Positions 10,188 through 20,124 of a DNA stretch of 64,000 nucleotides are shown here, one piece after another. The position numbers and the translations under genes are program-made. Where the stretch lies: NCBI GenBank assembly GCA_029339195.1, contig JAPTJF010000045.1, positions 1 to 64,000 on the forward strand, written 5' to 3'. Positions within the stretch are counted from its first letter, which is position 1; every line of letters starts with the position of its first letter. This DNA comes from Micractinium sp. NFX-FRZ (lineage: Eukaryota > Chlorophyta > Trebouxiophyceae > Chlorellales > Chlorellaceae). Below the pieces are notes generated by a model. That model saw only the letters and a list, made by a program, of their open reading frames with translations. It did no database searches and was not told the origin of the DNA.

Positions 10188-11236
10188 ATGGCTGGCACCT
10201 TCGTGTCGCGCGCCTGCGGAATGCCCTCCACGAGCGGCAGGGCCTGCGATTCGTGTGCAGCAGCCCCGCGACCCATCAGCGGCAGGCCGCAACGCTGGCA
10301 GCCGACAGCCGGCAAGCAGCAGTGGCAGCGGCGGCGGGCGGTGGCGGCAGCGGCGGCCGACAAGCCAGAGTGGTTCAGGTCAATGAAACATGTAGCACTT
10401 GTGTCGCATGCCATGAGCGGTCACCTTGGCATGATGGCAATTAAATAAAAGCAGATGGCACACAGTGCATACTCCCTGGCGTGTGGCGGAAGCAGTACTT
10501 TCCTGGAGCCGCCGACAGTGCGCCCGTCGCTTGCTACCTGGAGCGTCAGGCAACCCATCACACCCTGCTGCTGCACGCCCCTTGCGTGTGTGCGTACTGC
10601 AGAGATCTAGAGGCGACGGCGGACCTGGATGAGGATGCGGCCCGGCTGCTGGCGGGGTCCAACGGCAACCCAGAGGTGGTGCAGCAGCGCATGAAGGAAG
10701 GTAGGTGGCTTAACGCGTGTGTGCGCAAAGGGTGGGCGGCTCAGAAGCGCGTGAGGAAGTTGGGTGGTGCAGCAGTGCATGCAGAAAGTTGGGTGGGCCA
10801 ACAGTCATCATCATTCTCATCGCATGCCACAGAGCCAGCCACAGTGTGTGCGGAAAGGGTGGGTGGCAGCACCGCATGAAGGAAGGTGGCTTACATGACG
10901 CTTGCATCATGCCGGCAGGCCCTGGCTCGCGTGCAACTGCAAAGATGTCTGCTGCTGCTGCTCTTGCTGCTGCCGCTGCCACTGCTGCTCCTGCTGCAGC
11001 CACTGCGCCAACCCCTGTGCCCTGCTGTGCCCTGCTGTGCGCCGCCTGCCGGCCGCCCGCTGCGCCCCACTTGACCCACCCACACCGCCCCACGCCCTGC
11101 AGAAATGGACTCCCTGCATGCCCGCATCATGGGGACCAAGTATGGCGGGGAGGATGCGCCCATGGATGTCAGGTGGGGGAGGTGGGGGGGCAAGGAGCGT
11201 AGTAGTGGGACTGTGCTGTGTGCCTTGCTGTGTTGG

Positions 11237-11276
<40 letters not shown>

Positions 11277-13948
11277 CAAACAGGCACAAAGTGCACTGGA
11301 GAGGATGCGGCCCTGGAAGGCAGGTGTGGGCAGGGCATGATTCGTGGCTGGGCAGGGTTGGAAGGGGTGCTGGGAGGCGGGGCATGCACTGGGTTGGCCT
11401 GGGCAGGGCCTGCAGGTCCTCACCCCCCACCACCCCATGTCCTCTCACCCTGTCACCCCCCACCACTATGTCCTCTCACCCTCTCTCACCCTTCACACCT
11501 GTTGAGGTCGATCCTCTGCAGCTTCAGGAATCCCGTAGACCAGTTCAACCTGTGGTTCTGGCTGGAGCTCTACCGCCCCCCAACGCCCGGAGACCTGGAG
11601 ATGCTGCAGGTGCGGGTTTAGGGGTTCAGGATTTAGTGTTTCAGGTTTAGGGGACCTGGAGATGCTGCAGGTGCAGGGGGCGGCAGGGCGAGAGCAGGGA
11701 GGGAGTTGGGCTGGCAGGGAGGCAGGGATGGGGGGGAAGGCAGGACGGGTGGGCGCGCACGCCTGGATATGGGGGTGAGAGGGAGGCAGAGACGCAGGGC
11801 GCATTTGCCACCGCACCACTGGTGCTGGTGCTGCTGTTCCTGCACGCACTCACCCACTGCTGCACGCTCACTGCTGCCCCTGCTCCTGCTCCTGCCCTGG
11901 GCGCAGGAGGTGCTCAACAGCTGGTTCCTGGTGGGCCGGCTGGGGGGCTTCAACTCGACAAACCTGCAGGTGAATGCCGGGGCAACTCGTGCCGTGCCGT
12001 GCCGCAGCGCATGTGCTGCGCCTGCTGAGAGGCAGCGCCGCGCTGCGGCGCAGCCTGCGGGGTAGTGCCGCGTGTTGGGCTGCCCCGCTGCGGTGCCTCG
12101 TCTCTCCTGGGCACTGCCTCCAATGCCGTGACTGCAAGCGCTGCACGTCCCCTAGCCAGATGCTCTGCATTCTTTGCCATACAAATCGTGTTTGCTGGTG
12201 TTGCACCGCGAGGAGGAAAGGCCAGGATGTGCCTCTCAGGTTGCACGGCGGCCGGCCTGGGCAGTGGAGGAGCTCTGTCTGCTTCCAGCGACACTGCTGC
12301 TGCAGCGCCGCTCATGCGTCATCTCACCTTCTTCTGCCCCCACTTTTGCTATACCTGTCATCTGGCACACAGGTGCTGACCACCTGGGCGAGGAGCTGGA
12401 AAAGCTGAAGTACGGCTGACACTTGCACTGAAGTCAGCGCTCATTATGCTCTCACCTCCTTCTGCCCCCCGTCTGCCAACTTGCCGACTTGCACATGTGC
12501 TCTACCACTCACCTCCTTGCGCTCCCTGCCCTGCCATCCCTGCCATCTGGCACACGCAGGTGCTGTACCATCAGGACGAGGAGCTGGAGGAGCTCAACTA
12601 CGACCACGAGGAGGGCGGCAGCGCCAGCATGGCGGCCACCTTCCATGACATGGCACCGCTGGAGTCGCAGGGGCCCTGGGCACGCTTCTGGTGAGGCTGG
12701 GGGATGATGCTCAAAGCTGTGGTGCAGCTGCAATGGAGGAAGGGATGGGCGCGCTTCTAGTGCTGCTGGGGACCAATTGAGGTGCAGCGCCCCTAGAGTT
12801 GCAGGGGCCCTGGGCGGGCTTCTGGTGAGGCTGGGCTGCAGCGCGAAGCTTTGGTTGGTGCAGCTGCGGGAGAGGGGAGGCCTGGGGGTGCTTGTGGGGG
12901 CGGCTTGGGGATGGATGCTGGGACGGAGGAGGCGCAAAGGAACGTGGGACCACCCTCTACCCCCCGTCGTGCCCCTCTGTGCGCCTTCCCTGCTTCCTCC
13001 AAGGCTGCACAAGGGCAGGCGCGGCATGTGCCCATCAATACACTCCCCACCCTCTGCCCCCCTCTTGTCTTCCCACCTGTCTTTCCATCTCCTCACCGCC
13101 GCCCTCGTCCTCCCTCCCTCTTTCTCCTCCCCCTCAGGCTGGACATGGGCACCGCCGATGAGCTGGCGTTGGATGTGCTGATCAACACCCTCTCCACCTT
13201 CTCGCGAGAGCAGCTGGGCATCCGGCAGCTCGTGGTGGGCGGGCAGAACGACGACTGGGCAGTGCCAAAGGTGGGGCAGGAGGATGGTCTGGGGTTGGGA
13301 CACACCGGGCATGTGGTGGTGGGTGGGGACAAATGACGACTGGGCGGTGCCAAAGGTGGGGCGGGAGATCAGTCTGGAGTGTGGGACACAATAGGGGATC
13401 TGGTAGACGGGGGCCAACAACGGGCTGTGACGGATCGGGGGCGGGTTGTAGCACCGTCCCGCCCTGCCACGTGTCTCGCGGGTGCACTCATGCATCCCTT
13501 GTTCGTGGCGGAGCTGCTCCCCTGGCCTGCTTCCCACACCACACGTCGCCGGCCTTCTCCCGACACGGTGTGGCTGCGTTCTGTGGCCTGCAGCGCGAGG
13601 ACTCCCTGCCACAGGCCTCGTTGCGCCACCCCCCGTTGGCCTGCCTCAAGTGCATTTGACGACCGTCCCTTCTTACACGGTTTTGCCCTGTGCTCTGTGG
13701 CCCCTGCAGCGCGAAGTCTTCCGTCCTGCCTCATGTCTCTTGGCGTTACTCCCCTCTGGGCCCGCCTCACACACAAACAACCAGCGGACTTCCTCACTTT
13801 GCCGTTGCATTGCTGTGCACTGTGGCCCCTGCAGCGTGAGGACTTCCTGCCAGAGGTGACAATGGACCCCCTGAGGGGGCCCCGCCGGAGGGGCGGCGAC
13901 GACGACGACGAGGATGATGAGGATGAGAGCGAGGCGTACTTCCCCTGA
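10188..13948 (+). CDS. DUF3531 family plastid protein
   Basis: Eight exons: 10188-10378, 10603-10700, 11103-11172, 11522-11609, 11907-11969, 12560-12690, 13138-13270 and 13835-13948; 295 residues. The N-terminus (MAGTFVSRACGMPSTSGRAC) is transit-peptide-like and is followed by QQWQRRRAVAAAAADKPEWF. The core carries the hallmarks of the cyanobacterial/plastid DUF3531 family. These are FRNPVDQFNLWFWLEL from about residue 121, VLNSWFLVGRLGGFNSTNLQ from about 151, then GPWARFWLDMGTADELALDV and IRQLVVGGQNDDW. The C-terminus is acidic (GGDDDDEDDEDESEAYFP). Function is not established; conservation from cyanobacteria to plants implies a stromal or thylakoid role. Almost every intron contains tandem copies of the neighbouring exon boundary. 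Confidence 0.88.
10764..10797 (+). repeat. decayed copy of the exon 2 donor junction (intron 2)
   Basis: GGTGGTGCAGCAGTGCATGC resembles GGTGGTGCAGCAGCGCATGA at the true exon 2 end (10676-10710) and continues into an AAGTTGGGTGG tail in place of AAGGTAGGTGG. Confidence 0.6.
10868..10903 (+). repeat. copy of the exon 2 donor junction (intron 2)
   Basis: GCAGCACCGCATGAAGGAAG followed by GTGGCTTA repeats the exon 2 end and intron start (10681-10715), about 187 bases downstream of the original. It keeps an AAG|GTGGC donor-like sequence. Confidence 0.8.
11236..11278 (+). repeat. GGCA tetranucleotide microsatellite (intron 3)
   Basis: About ten and a half uninterrupted GGCA units inside the third intron of the DUF3531 gene. 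Confidence 0.92.
11653..11674 (+). repeat. perfect 22-base copy of the exon 4 donor junction (intron 4)
   Basis: Identical over 22 bases to 11592-11613, the end of exon 4 plus the first bases of intron 4 (GATGCTGCAG|GTGC). Spacing is 61 bases, and the donor signal is intact. Confidence 0.9.
12358..12413 (+). repeat. decayed copy of the intron 5/exon 6 junction
   Basis: CATCTGGCACACAGGTGCTG and GAGGAGCTGGAAAAGCTGAA parallel the true acceptor and exon 6 start (12545-12602). The copy lacks GC before AG, has a small internal deletion and is soon closed by TGA at 12417-12419. Confidence 0.8.
12794..12835 (+). repeat. copy of the exon 6 donor junction (intron 6)
   Basis: GTTGCAGGGGCCCTGGGCGG, then GCTTCTGGTGAGGCTGGG, repeats 12663-12701, the end of exon 6 plus its GTGAGG donor, 133 bases downstream. 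Confidence 0.88.
13333..13369 (+). repeat. copy of the exon 7 donor junction (intron 7)
   Basis: ATGACGACTGGGCGGTGCCA, then AAGGTGGGGCGGGAGAT, repeats the exon 7 end (NDDWAVPK) and its donor at 13249-13286 with few differences. Confidence 0.88.
13579..13613 (+). repeat. first copy of the intron 7/exon 8 acceptor junction
   Basis: TTCTGTGGCCTGCAGCGCGA, then GGACTCCCTGCCA, parallels the true junction at 13818-13853 (CACTGTGGCCCCTGCAGCGT, then GAGGACTTCCTGCCA). The CAG acceptor is intact. Use of this site would read to a TGA at 13657-13659 and truncate the acidic tail. Confidence 0.88.
13693..13730 (+). repeat. second copy of the intron 7/exon 8 acceptor junction
   Basis: CTCTGTGGCCCCTGCAGCGC, then GAAGTCTTCCGTCCTGCC. 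Intact branch-side pyrimidine tract and CAG, with the exon part more diverged. It lies between the first copy and the functional site, so three junctions are spaced about 115 and 124 bases apart. Confidence 0.85.
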
Positions 13949-15135
13949 CCCTGTGGCACACCCGTCACGTGCTAGAAGCACTCCAGCGGCTGCCACCTGA
14001 GATGAGGGAGCCCAGAGTCCCCGGCTGTCGGAGCACAGTGCTGCGGCATGGGGCGGGCGCTGCGCCATGCCTTGTGAAAATGGGCTGGCGGAGCTTGCCT
14101 ACTGCCCCGCGGCTGGGTGCGGCCCGGCGCCCGCGGCTCGGCAGGCGGCGGGAGGGAGGGCGCTGGGCATGCGATGCTCCAAAGCTGCATGGCAAGCGGA
14201 GCAGGTCTCCCTGTTCGGTGTTCGCCCTCACCAGGGACTGCAGTGCTGCAGTGTGCAAGTTGTTATACATTACATGCCACCGCCCTGGCATGTAAAAGAA
14301 CCGCTGCAGGATCATCCGGGACGCCTGCGGGATTAAGCACGCACTCGGCCAGTCATTCCCATTCGTTTGCTGCTGTGCATGCCATCACCGACCTCGTGTG
14401 CAATGTCCAGCCTGCCAGCCTCAGGTGCCCTGGCGCACCATAGCCAGGCGCTTAACGCGGCGGGCTAGTCTGGCGGCGGCTGGCGGGCGCGCCAGACTTG
14501 AAAGCAAATGTGCGCAGGCGCCGCTTGCAACGCTCCCCTCCGGGCGAGCTTCCTGCGGCACGTGCACAGCTCACATGGCCACACAAGAGTTCCGAGTCGC
14601 AGTGCATGGGTACCCTTGCCGTGATGGTGTCCAGCAGCAAAGGAACCACTTGCTGGGAGGCGGCGTCGTATCCTCGTTCCTGCAACCCACGCATACCCTA
14701 GGAATTTGTAGGTAAGCGGCTGCCGGGGTGTGGGCGTGAGCAGCCGCATGAGAGGGTGGCCCTGTAAGCTTGAATGCCCCGCGACGCCCCTGCCGTCAGG
14801 CCCAACAGAGGCAGCAACGCACGTTTCCGGGCGCCAGGCCGGATGCAGCGTCGCCGACTGACAGTGTGCCCCCCGGACGGCGCAGGCGTCGCCAGCTCTT
14901 CTTGGGCACAGGAAGGCGCTTTGAAGCCGCAAGCGGCGCCCTTGAAGAGGGCGCCAGGCGCAGGTGGGGCTCGCGCTGGAGGGCTGGTGGGGGTGTGGGG
15001 CCAAGCGCCGGCCGGGACAGCAGCAGAACGGGACTGGCGGCGGTGCTGCCTCCCCGGTGAGCTCCATTTGCAGCTCAGTTCAGCGCCACCACTTCCTTGC
15101 ACCCTTGTCCTTCTTCCTCGCAGGCAGGCGCCAAG
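13949..15135. other. intergenic
   Basis: About 1.19 kb between DUF3531 and the GARP gene. The only frame with protein-like composition is a minus-strand one starting at 14694 (MRGLQERGYDAASQQVVPLL), but no partner exon, family match or stop context supports it, so it is not called. The rest appears to be UTR and promoter. Confidence 0.4.
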
Positions 15136-18100
15136 ATGAGCGGCGAGGACGATGGGGAGCTCAAGCGCAAGTACATGCGCTGGAGCGGCGAGTGAGTCGC
15201 CGCTCGCCGTGGCCCCTGCTGCTTATCTTCACCCTTGTCGGCCCTCCGCTCTAGCTTGGCTTCCCTGTTCGAGTTGCACTGGAGTGTCTGGCCTGGGAAA
15301 GAGGCTGCCCGCTGACCCTGTGTGCGCCACTGTCAGCCTGCCAGCAAGCGAGCGCAGCCGCCCTACCCCCGCCCGCCCTCCACCCCATCCTTATGCACCC
15401 CAGGTGGTGTTTTCCCGGACAGCACGCCACTTGCCGCTGCTCCCTCAACTCCCTGCCACCTCTGTCCGCTGCAGGCTCCAGGACGCGTACCTGGATGCTC
15501 TTGACAAGTGCGGGGGGCTGCACGAGGCGCGCCCAAAAGCGCTGCTGGACCACCTGCAGCCGCGCTTCCCTTTCCTCACATTGCAGGTGGGCGCAGTGTC
15601 ATGGGGCGGGGCGGGGCTGCAGGCGGGGTGGGGCTGGCAGTGGGGCAGTGGGCAGCCGCCGTGGCGTATGCATCCTGCTAGCACCGGCAAGCTGCCTGGC
15701 CGCCTGCTTGGCTGGCTTCTTGCTGCTGCTGACCCTCACATGATGCTTGTCTGTGCACGTGGTCAATGGCTTGTTCTCTGACCACTGCTGCGCTGCCCGC
15801 CACACCGACGTTCTGCCTGCCTGCAGAATGTGAAGAACCACCTGCAGAAACAGAGGACCAAGGAGGCCAAGGGCGCCGGGTGAGCCTCCGCTGCCTGCCG
15901 CTGCTGTCGGCCGCACCGCCGCCGCGGCTGCCCTCTGCTCTCCCAAGCCTTCATCGTGACAGTAGCGGCATTGATGCTGCCGCCGCCGCCCTGCAAAAAT
16001 GGTGCTGCCCCTGCAGCTGTCGCCTGCAATCACATGCCTCTGCCCCACGCTCTGTCCTCCTGCTGGCCAGATGTTGACCTCCCCCACTGCCCCCCACGCT
16101 GTTCACGCTGCAGGGCCTCTGGCGGCGGGCGCAGCGTTCCACGCCAGCCCAGCAGCCTGGGGGCGGAGGAGAGCGAGGACATGGATCAGCCCATGTCGGA
16201 GGACGGCGGCGCAGCCACTGCAGCGGGGGACGGCGTCAACAGCCGGCCGCATGCAGAGTCGCCCGCGGGCGCCGCTGCTGCCGCCGCCGCCAGCGGCGAT
16301 GTGGGCGCCGCGGCGGGCCGCGGCGGGCAGTGGGTGCCGGAAGGCTGGCAGGTGCCGCTGGTGAGCCTTGCCTATATATTGACCGTCGTAATTAACTTCT
16401 GTTTTGCTGCTTCATTGAATACGTTATTGGATTCCTGATTGCATGGGCCCTGGGCTGGGTGGCCGGCAGTGGGTAGGCACTGCTCTCAGGCCTGTGCCTC
16501 TGTGCTGAAACGTCAGGCAGCCTGCTCTCCTTGCATGTGCCTGCCCTCATCCTCTGCTTGCACACCTCTTTGTCGCCCCCCTGCACCGCCGCGTCACCTC
16601 ACCTCTCGGCTGACGCCCCCCGCGTGCTGCGCCTGTGCCTGCTGCCGCAGGGCGACGGCTCTGGGGTGCAGCCCAACTCGCTGATTGACCTGGCGAGGCG
16701 CGCGCTGGCGCTGACGGTGCACCAGCTGGGGCTGTACCGCAAGGTGGGTGCTGGCCGTACTGCAGGATGGGAGAGGTGGCCTGCCGGGGCCGCCTGATCT
16801 GGTCGGCCGTAGGGGCGGGGACCACACTGCTGCCTCCACCAGCGTCTGTTTCATCCCATCCCCCGTCTTTCGGCGAGCGCCCGTCTTCGTTCGGCACCCG
16901 ACCTACCTCCCTGCCCGTTGCTTCCCACCCCTCCTCCTCGAGAGCCTTCCTACATTCGCTGACACCTGCCTCCAGCCCCTGCTGCATCTGCACGCACTTC
17001 CATCACATCCCCCCCCGCCTTCCTTGACGTCCCGTCTTCACTCGCCGACCTGCCTCCCCGCCCCGCCCCCCCGTCCACTGCTGGCTGCGCAGCTGCTGGA
17101 AGAGCTGGAGCTGAGTGAGCGCGACCACACAATGCTTGTGTCTGCCCTGCGGGAGGACCCCACCGGGCAGAGCGTCGTGCTGGACGCGCAGCGGGCCGCC
17201 TCGGGCCTGGGCGGCATGCCCCCCGGCGCCGGCACGCACAGCACCGGCACCGCGGGCGGCAGCGGGTCGAGCAGCGCGCAGGAGGAGGCGCGGCCGCTGC
17301 GCCTGCGCCGCCTGCTGGCGCGCCTGCTGCCGCCCAACCCCTTCAGCTCGGGGCCCAAGGCGGAAGCCGCCCTGAAGCTGGCCGCCTGGATCGCCGCGGT
17401 GTCCAAGGACCCCACCCCAGACGGCGGCTCCCTCTCTGCCGGCTCCCATTTGGGCGGCATGTCCGGCTTCCCCCCGGGCATGGCGCCCCCGCAGCCAGCT
17501 CAGCGCTCCACCTCAGCGCCCACTGGCGTGGTGGCCGGCGTGGGCGCGGCCGCCAGCCTGATGGGCGTGTCGGGCGCGCTGAGCGGCGGCGTCATGTCGG
17601 CGGGGCAGCAGCAGCCCGCGGTCACCACGGGCGCTGCCCGCCCTGCTGTGGTCAGCGACGATGATGATGACGAGGATGACGCCATGATGCAGGCGGAGCG
17701 CCAGCCGCACCGCCAGCGGCGCAAGCGGCACAAGCCTCTGTCAGAGCTGCTGGCAGAGATCCCTCTGCAGGAGCCACTGCCCGCCGACCGGCTGGCTATG
17801 CAGCATGCTGTGCCCACGGCCTCAGAGCTGCAGCAGTTGCTGGGCGGCGCAGCGGGCGGTGCAGGCGCGCTGCCGGCAGGCGCGCCCCCTGGCGCGCCGC
17901 CCGCCGGCGGCGGCATGTTTGGTATGCCTGGCGCCGACCCGGCGGTGGCGGCGGCTGCGGCGGCGGCAGCGGCCGCTGCCGGGGTCAACCCCTCCTCCGC
18001 CGACCCTCTGGGACCGGCTCTCTCGCTGCTGCTGCAGCAGCACCTGCAGCAGCAGGGCGTGCCCGGCGGCGGCATGCAGCCCGTGCTGGGAGGCCAGCAG

Positions 18101-19275
18101 GCACAGGGGCAGGGGCAGGGTATGGATTTGGATGACGACGCCCTCATGCTGCGCGCACTGGACGCACAGGCGAGTCGCTCTTGTTCGCTCAAGGGCTGGT
18201 TATTGTGGGTGCTGCCTTTAGTATGTTTGTGACCTGTATGGAGGACGCCTCCCGCTTGATCTTCACGTGCTGCGCGTGCGGTTGGCATGACCAGGCAAGG
18301 GGTGGCTGGGTAGTGCCGGGCATGCAATTTATCATGCTGCGCCCTCTTGCCTTCCGGCCTGCCTCCTGCCTGCGCCCACTGCCCTCCTGCCTCACCGCTG
18401 CCCTCGCACCCTGCCGCCCGCCCCTCGCCGCCCGCCGCCTGCAGATGAGCAGCCTGCTGCTGCAGAGCGTGAGCAACGCGCTCATGCGCACGGCGCACGA
18501 GGGCGACGTGCCCATGGATGGGGCCGCCACCCAGGCAGGCATGCTTGCCGGCGCCGGAGCCCCCGGCACTTTCGAGGCGGCGGCGGCGGCGGCAGCGGCC
18601 GGCGAGATGCAGATCCCGGCTGCCTTTCAGGCGGCTGCCGCGGGCCTGGTGAGCATGGGAGCCCACGGCAGGGCATGGTGGGCTGCTGCTCAGCTCCGCC
18701 TACGCGTAGGAGGTCTGCGCACCTTCTGCACAAAGCCGGCGGGTGCACACGCAGACACGCACCCACACACGTGCATCTGCCTACCCAGCCTGGCCTGCCT
18801 GCCGGCCCGCCCTGCGTCCCCAACCAAAAACCCTGCCTGGCCTGCCCGCCTGCCTGGCCTGCCTCCCCTGCCCGCCCACCGCCCATGCTACCTGACACCT
18901 GCTCACGCCCCACCCACTGCCCGCCTGCCTCCCCTGTGCCAGCAGGGCGAGGACCCGCTGTCCACTGGCGCCCTGGACATCTCTGTGCTGCGCAGCTTCC
19001 TGGACATGCTGTCAAGCGGGGGCCTCTCCCCCCTCACCTCCGGAGGGCTGCCCATGCTGCCCGAGCTGCACACCACCGGCGCCAGCAACGCCCCCGGAGG
19101 GGTGGCGCCAATGAACGCCGCCCAGGTGGCGGCGGCCGCGGGCCAGCCGCTGAGCGTGGGCGCCGCCAGCGGCAGCAGCGGCAGCGGCGGCAGCGCTGGG
19201 CGAGTGGTTGTGGGCGGCGCATTCTCAGCCTTCCAGCCCACCAGCAGCGGCGGCGGCGCCCCCGGCGGCATGTGA
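15136..19275 (+). CDS. GARP (G2-like) Myb-type transcription factor
   Basis: Eight exons: 15136-15191, 15475-15586, 15827-15879, 16114-16360, 16651-16743, 17093-18169, 18445-18648 and 18946-19275; 723 residues. Residues about 12-68 form a GARP Myb-like DNA-binding domain. RKYMRWSGELQDAYLDALDK matches the RMRWTPELHEAFVEAV pattern, and LQNVKNHLQKQR matches the VKSHLQKYR recognition helix, split across exons 1-3. The rest is low-complexity (Ala, Gly, Gln, Ser) with acidic patches (SDDDDDEDDAMM). A conserved-looking helical segment (SLIDLARRALALTVHQLGLY) may mediate dimerisation. A nuclear DNA-binding regulator is expected; the target pathway cannot be told. No Myb-CC coiled coil of the phosphate-response type was seen. 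Intron 6 is of GC-AG type. The start follows from the exon frame; no better upstream ATG was found. Confidence 0.85.
18168..18175 (+). other. GC-AG intron donor (AG|GCGAGT)
   Basis: Exon 6 ends ...GACGCACAG and the intron starts GCGAGT. No GT donor fits the phase nearby. The downstream exon begins after CGCCTGCAG at 18444 in the same phase. AG|GCGAGT is close to the usual GC-AG donor consensus. Confidence 0.7.
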
Positions 19276-20124
19276 GCAGCGCGTGCGTCACAGCAGGCCT
19301 GCCTCCCGTTGAGCACCCCTGGCGGCCCGCTGCTGGCCACGTTTAACAGTTTGGCCTATCATTTATGCCCACATGGCAGTGTCTTATGCTTAGTGCCATC
19401 CATTGCCCGCCATCCTCCGCAAAGGCCAGCTTCTTGCGCCTCCGCCTGCCTCGTGACTCTCGCTGGAACCATGCCACTGCTGTTCTGCCGTGTTGTTCCC
19501 TGGATGCTTTCTGCCCCCTTCTGCACCCCATCAGCCTTTACAGCGACCCCTACCCTGTCTTGCCCTTGCGTCCTGCCGTGTTCCTCCGTGCCCCGAAAGA
19601 CTTTTTCCTCATTCGCATCCTCCCCCTCGCACTTGACCCATCCGTTTGTTGTTCTCGCCTGCGTGCAGTCCCCCCTGTGCACAGCAACCGCACCGGAACT
19701 TTTGAAATCCACGCTTTGCCTGCGTGGTTGCATGCGCTGTATCGGGTTGTTGTTTATTCTGTTATTATTTATACCTCAAGGCGTGGCAGAAACTGGCCCA
19801 CAAACACAGGGTTTGTTGAGCGCCCAGGCTTGCGGTGTGGGCTTGGACAACGTAGGCTATTATTTTCTGGTCCAACTTGGCCCCACATCGTGCCTCCTTG
19901 CACCCAACTCGTGCATATGCTATGCAGTTGCAGCAACGCCTTCTACACGCATCAGCATGCAAGCCCTCCGGAAGTGCTTGCTCGGCGGTTGCGCAACCGC
20001 CGTGTCTCCGCCGCCTCCCGCCTGGCGGGCGCATGAGCACTTCCAGCCAAGCCGTCTGGCAATCCCGCGCGGCCACAGATCGCTCCCGCATAACCCAACG
20101 CGCCCCTCCGATGGCACACTGACC
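19276..20124. other. intergenic: 3' UTR of GARP gene and 5' region of WAPL gene
   Basis: No supported exon. The WAPL frame is open upstream to about 19309, but the translated stretch (Cys- and Ser-rich, with AT-richer DNA around 19740-19780) does not look coding. The family's usual N-terminal RTxxR motif sits right at the ATG chosen. Confidence 0.5.

Noticed and set aside
11236..11278. GGCA array considered as a CRISPR-like or telomeric repeat
   Set aside because: It is a simple tetranucleotide microsatellite with no spacers, lying in an intron of a nuclear gene.
12373..12419. Open stretch after CACACAG read as an extra DUF3531 exon
   Set aside because: It duplicates the start of exon 6 and ends quickly at TGA. 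Including it would break the family alignment, so it is treated as a decayed copy.
14452..14694. 80-codon minus-strand frame (MRGLQERGYDAASQQ...)
   Set aside because: The first third looks protein-like but the rest does not, and no donor, partner exon or family match was found.
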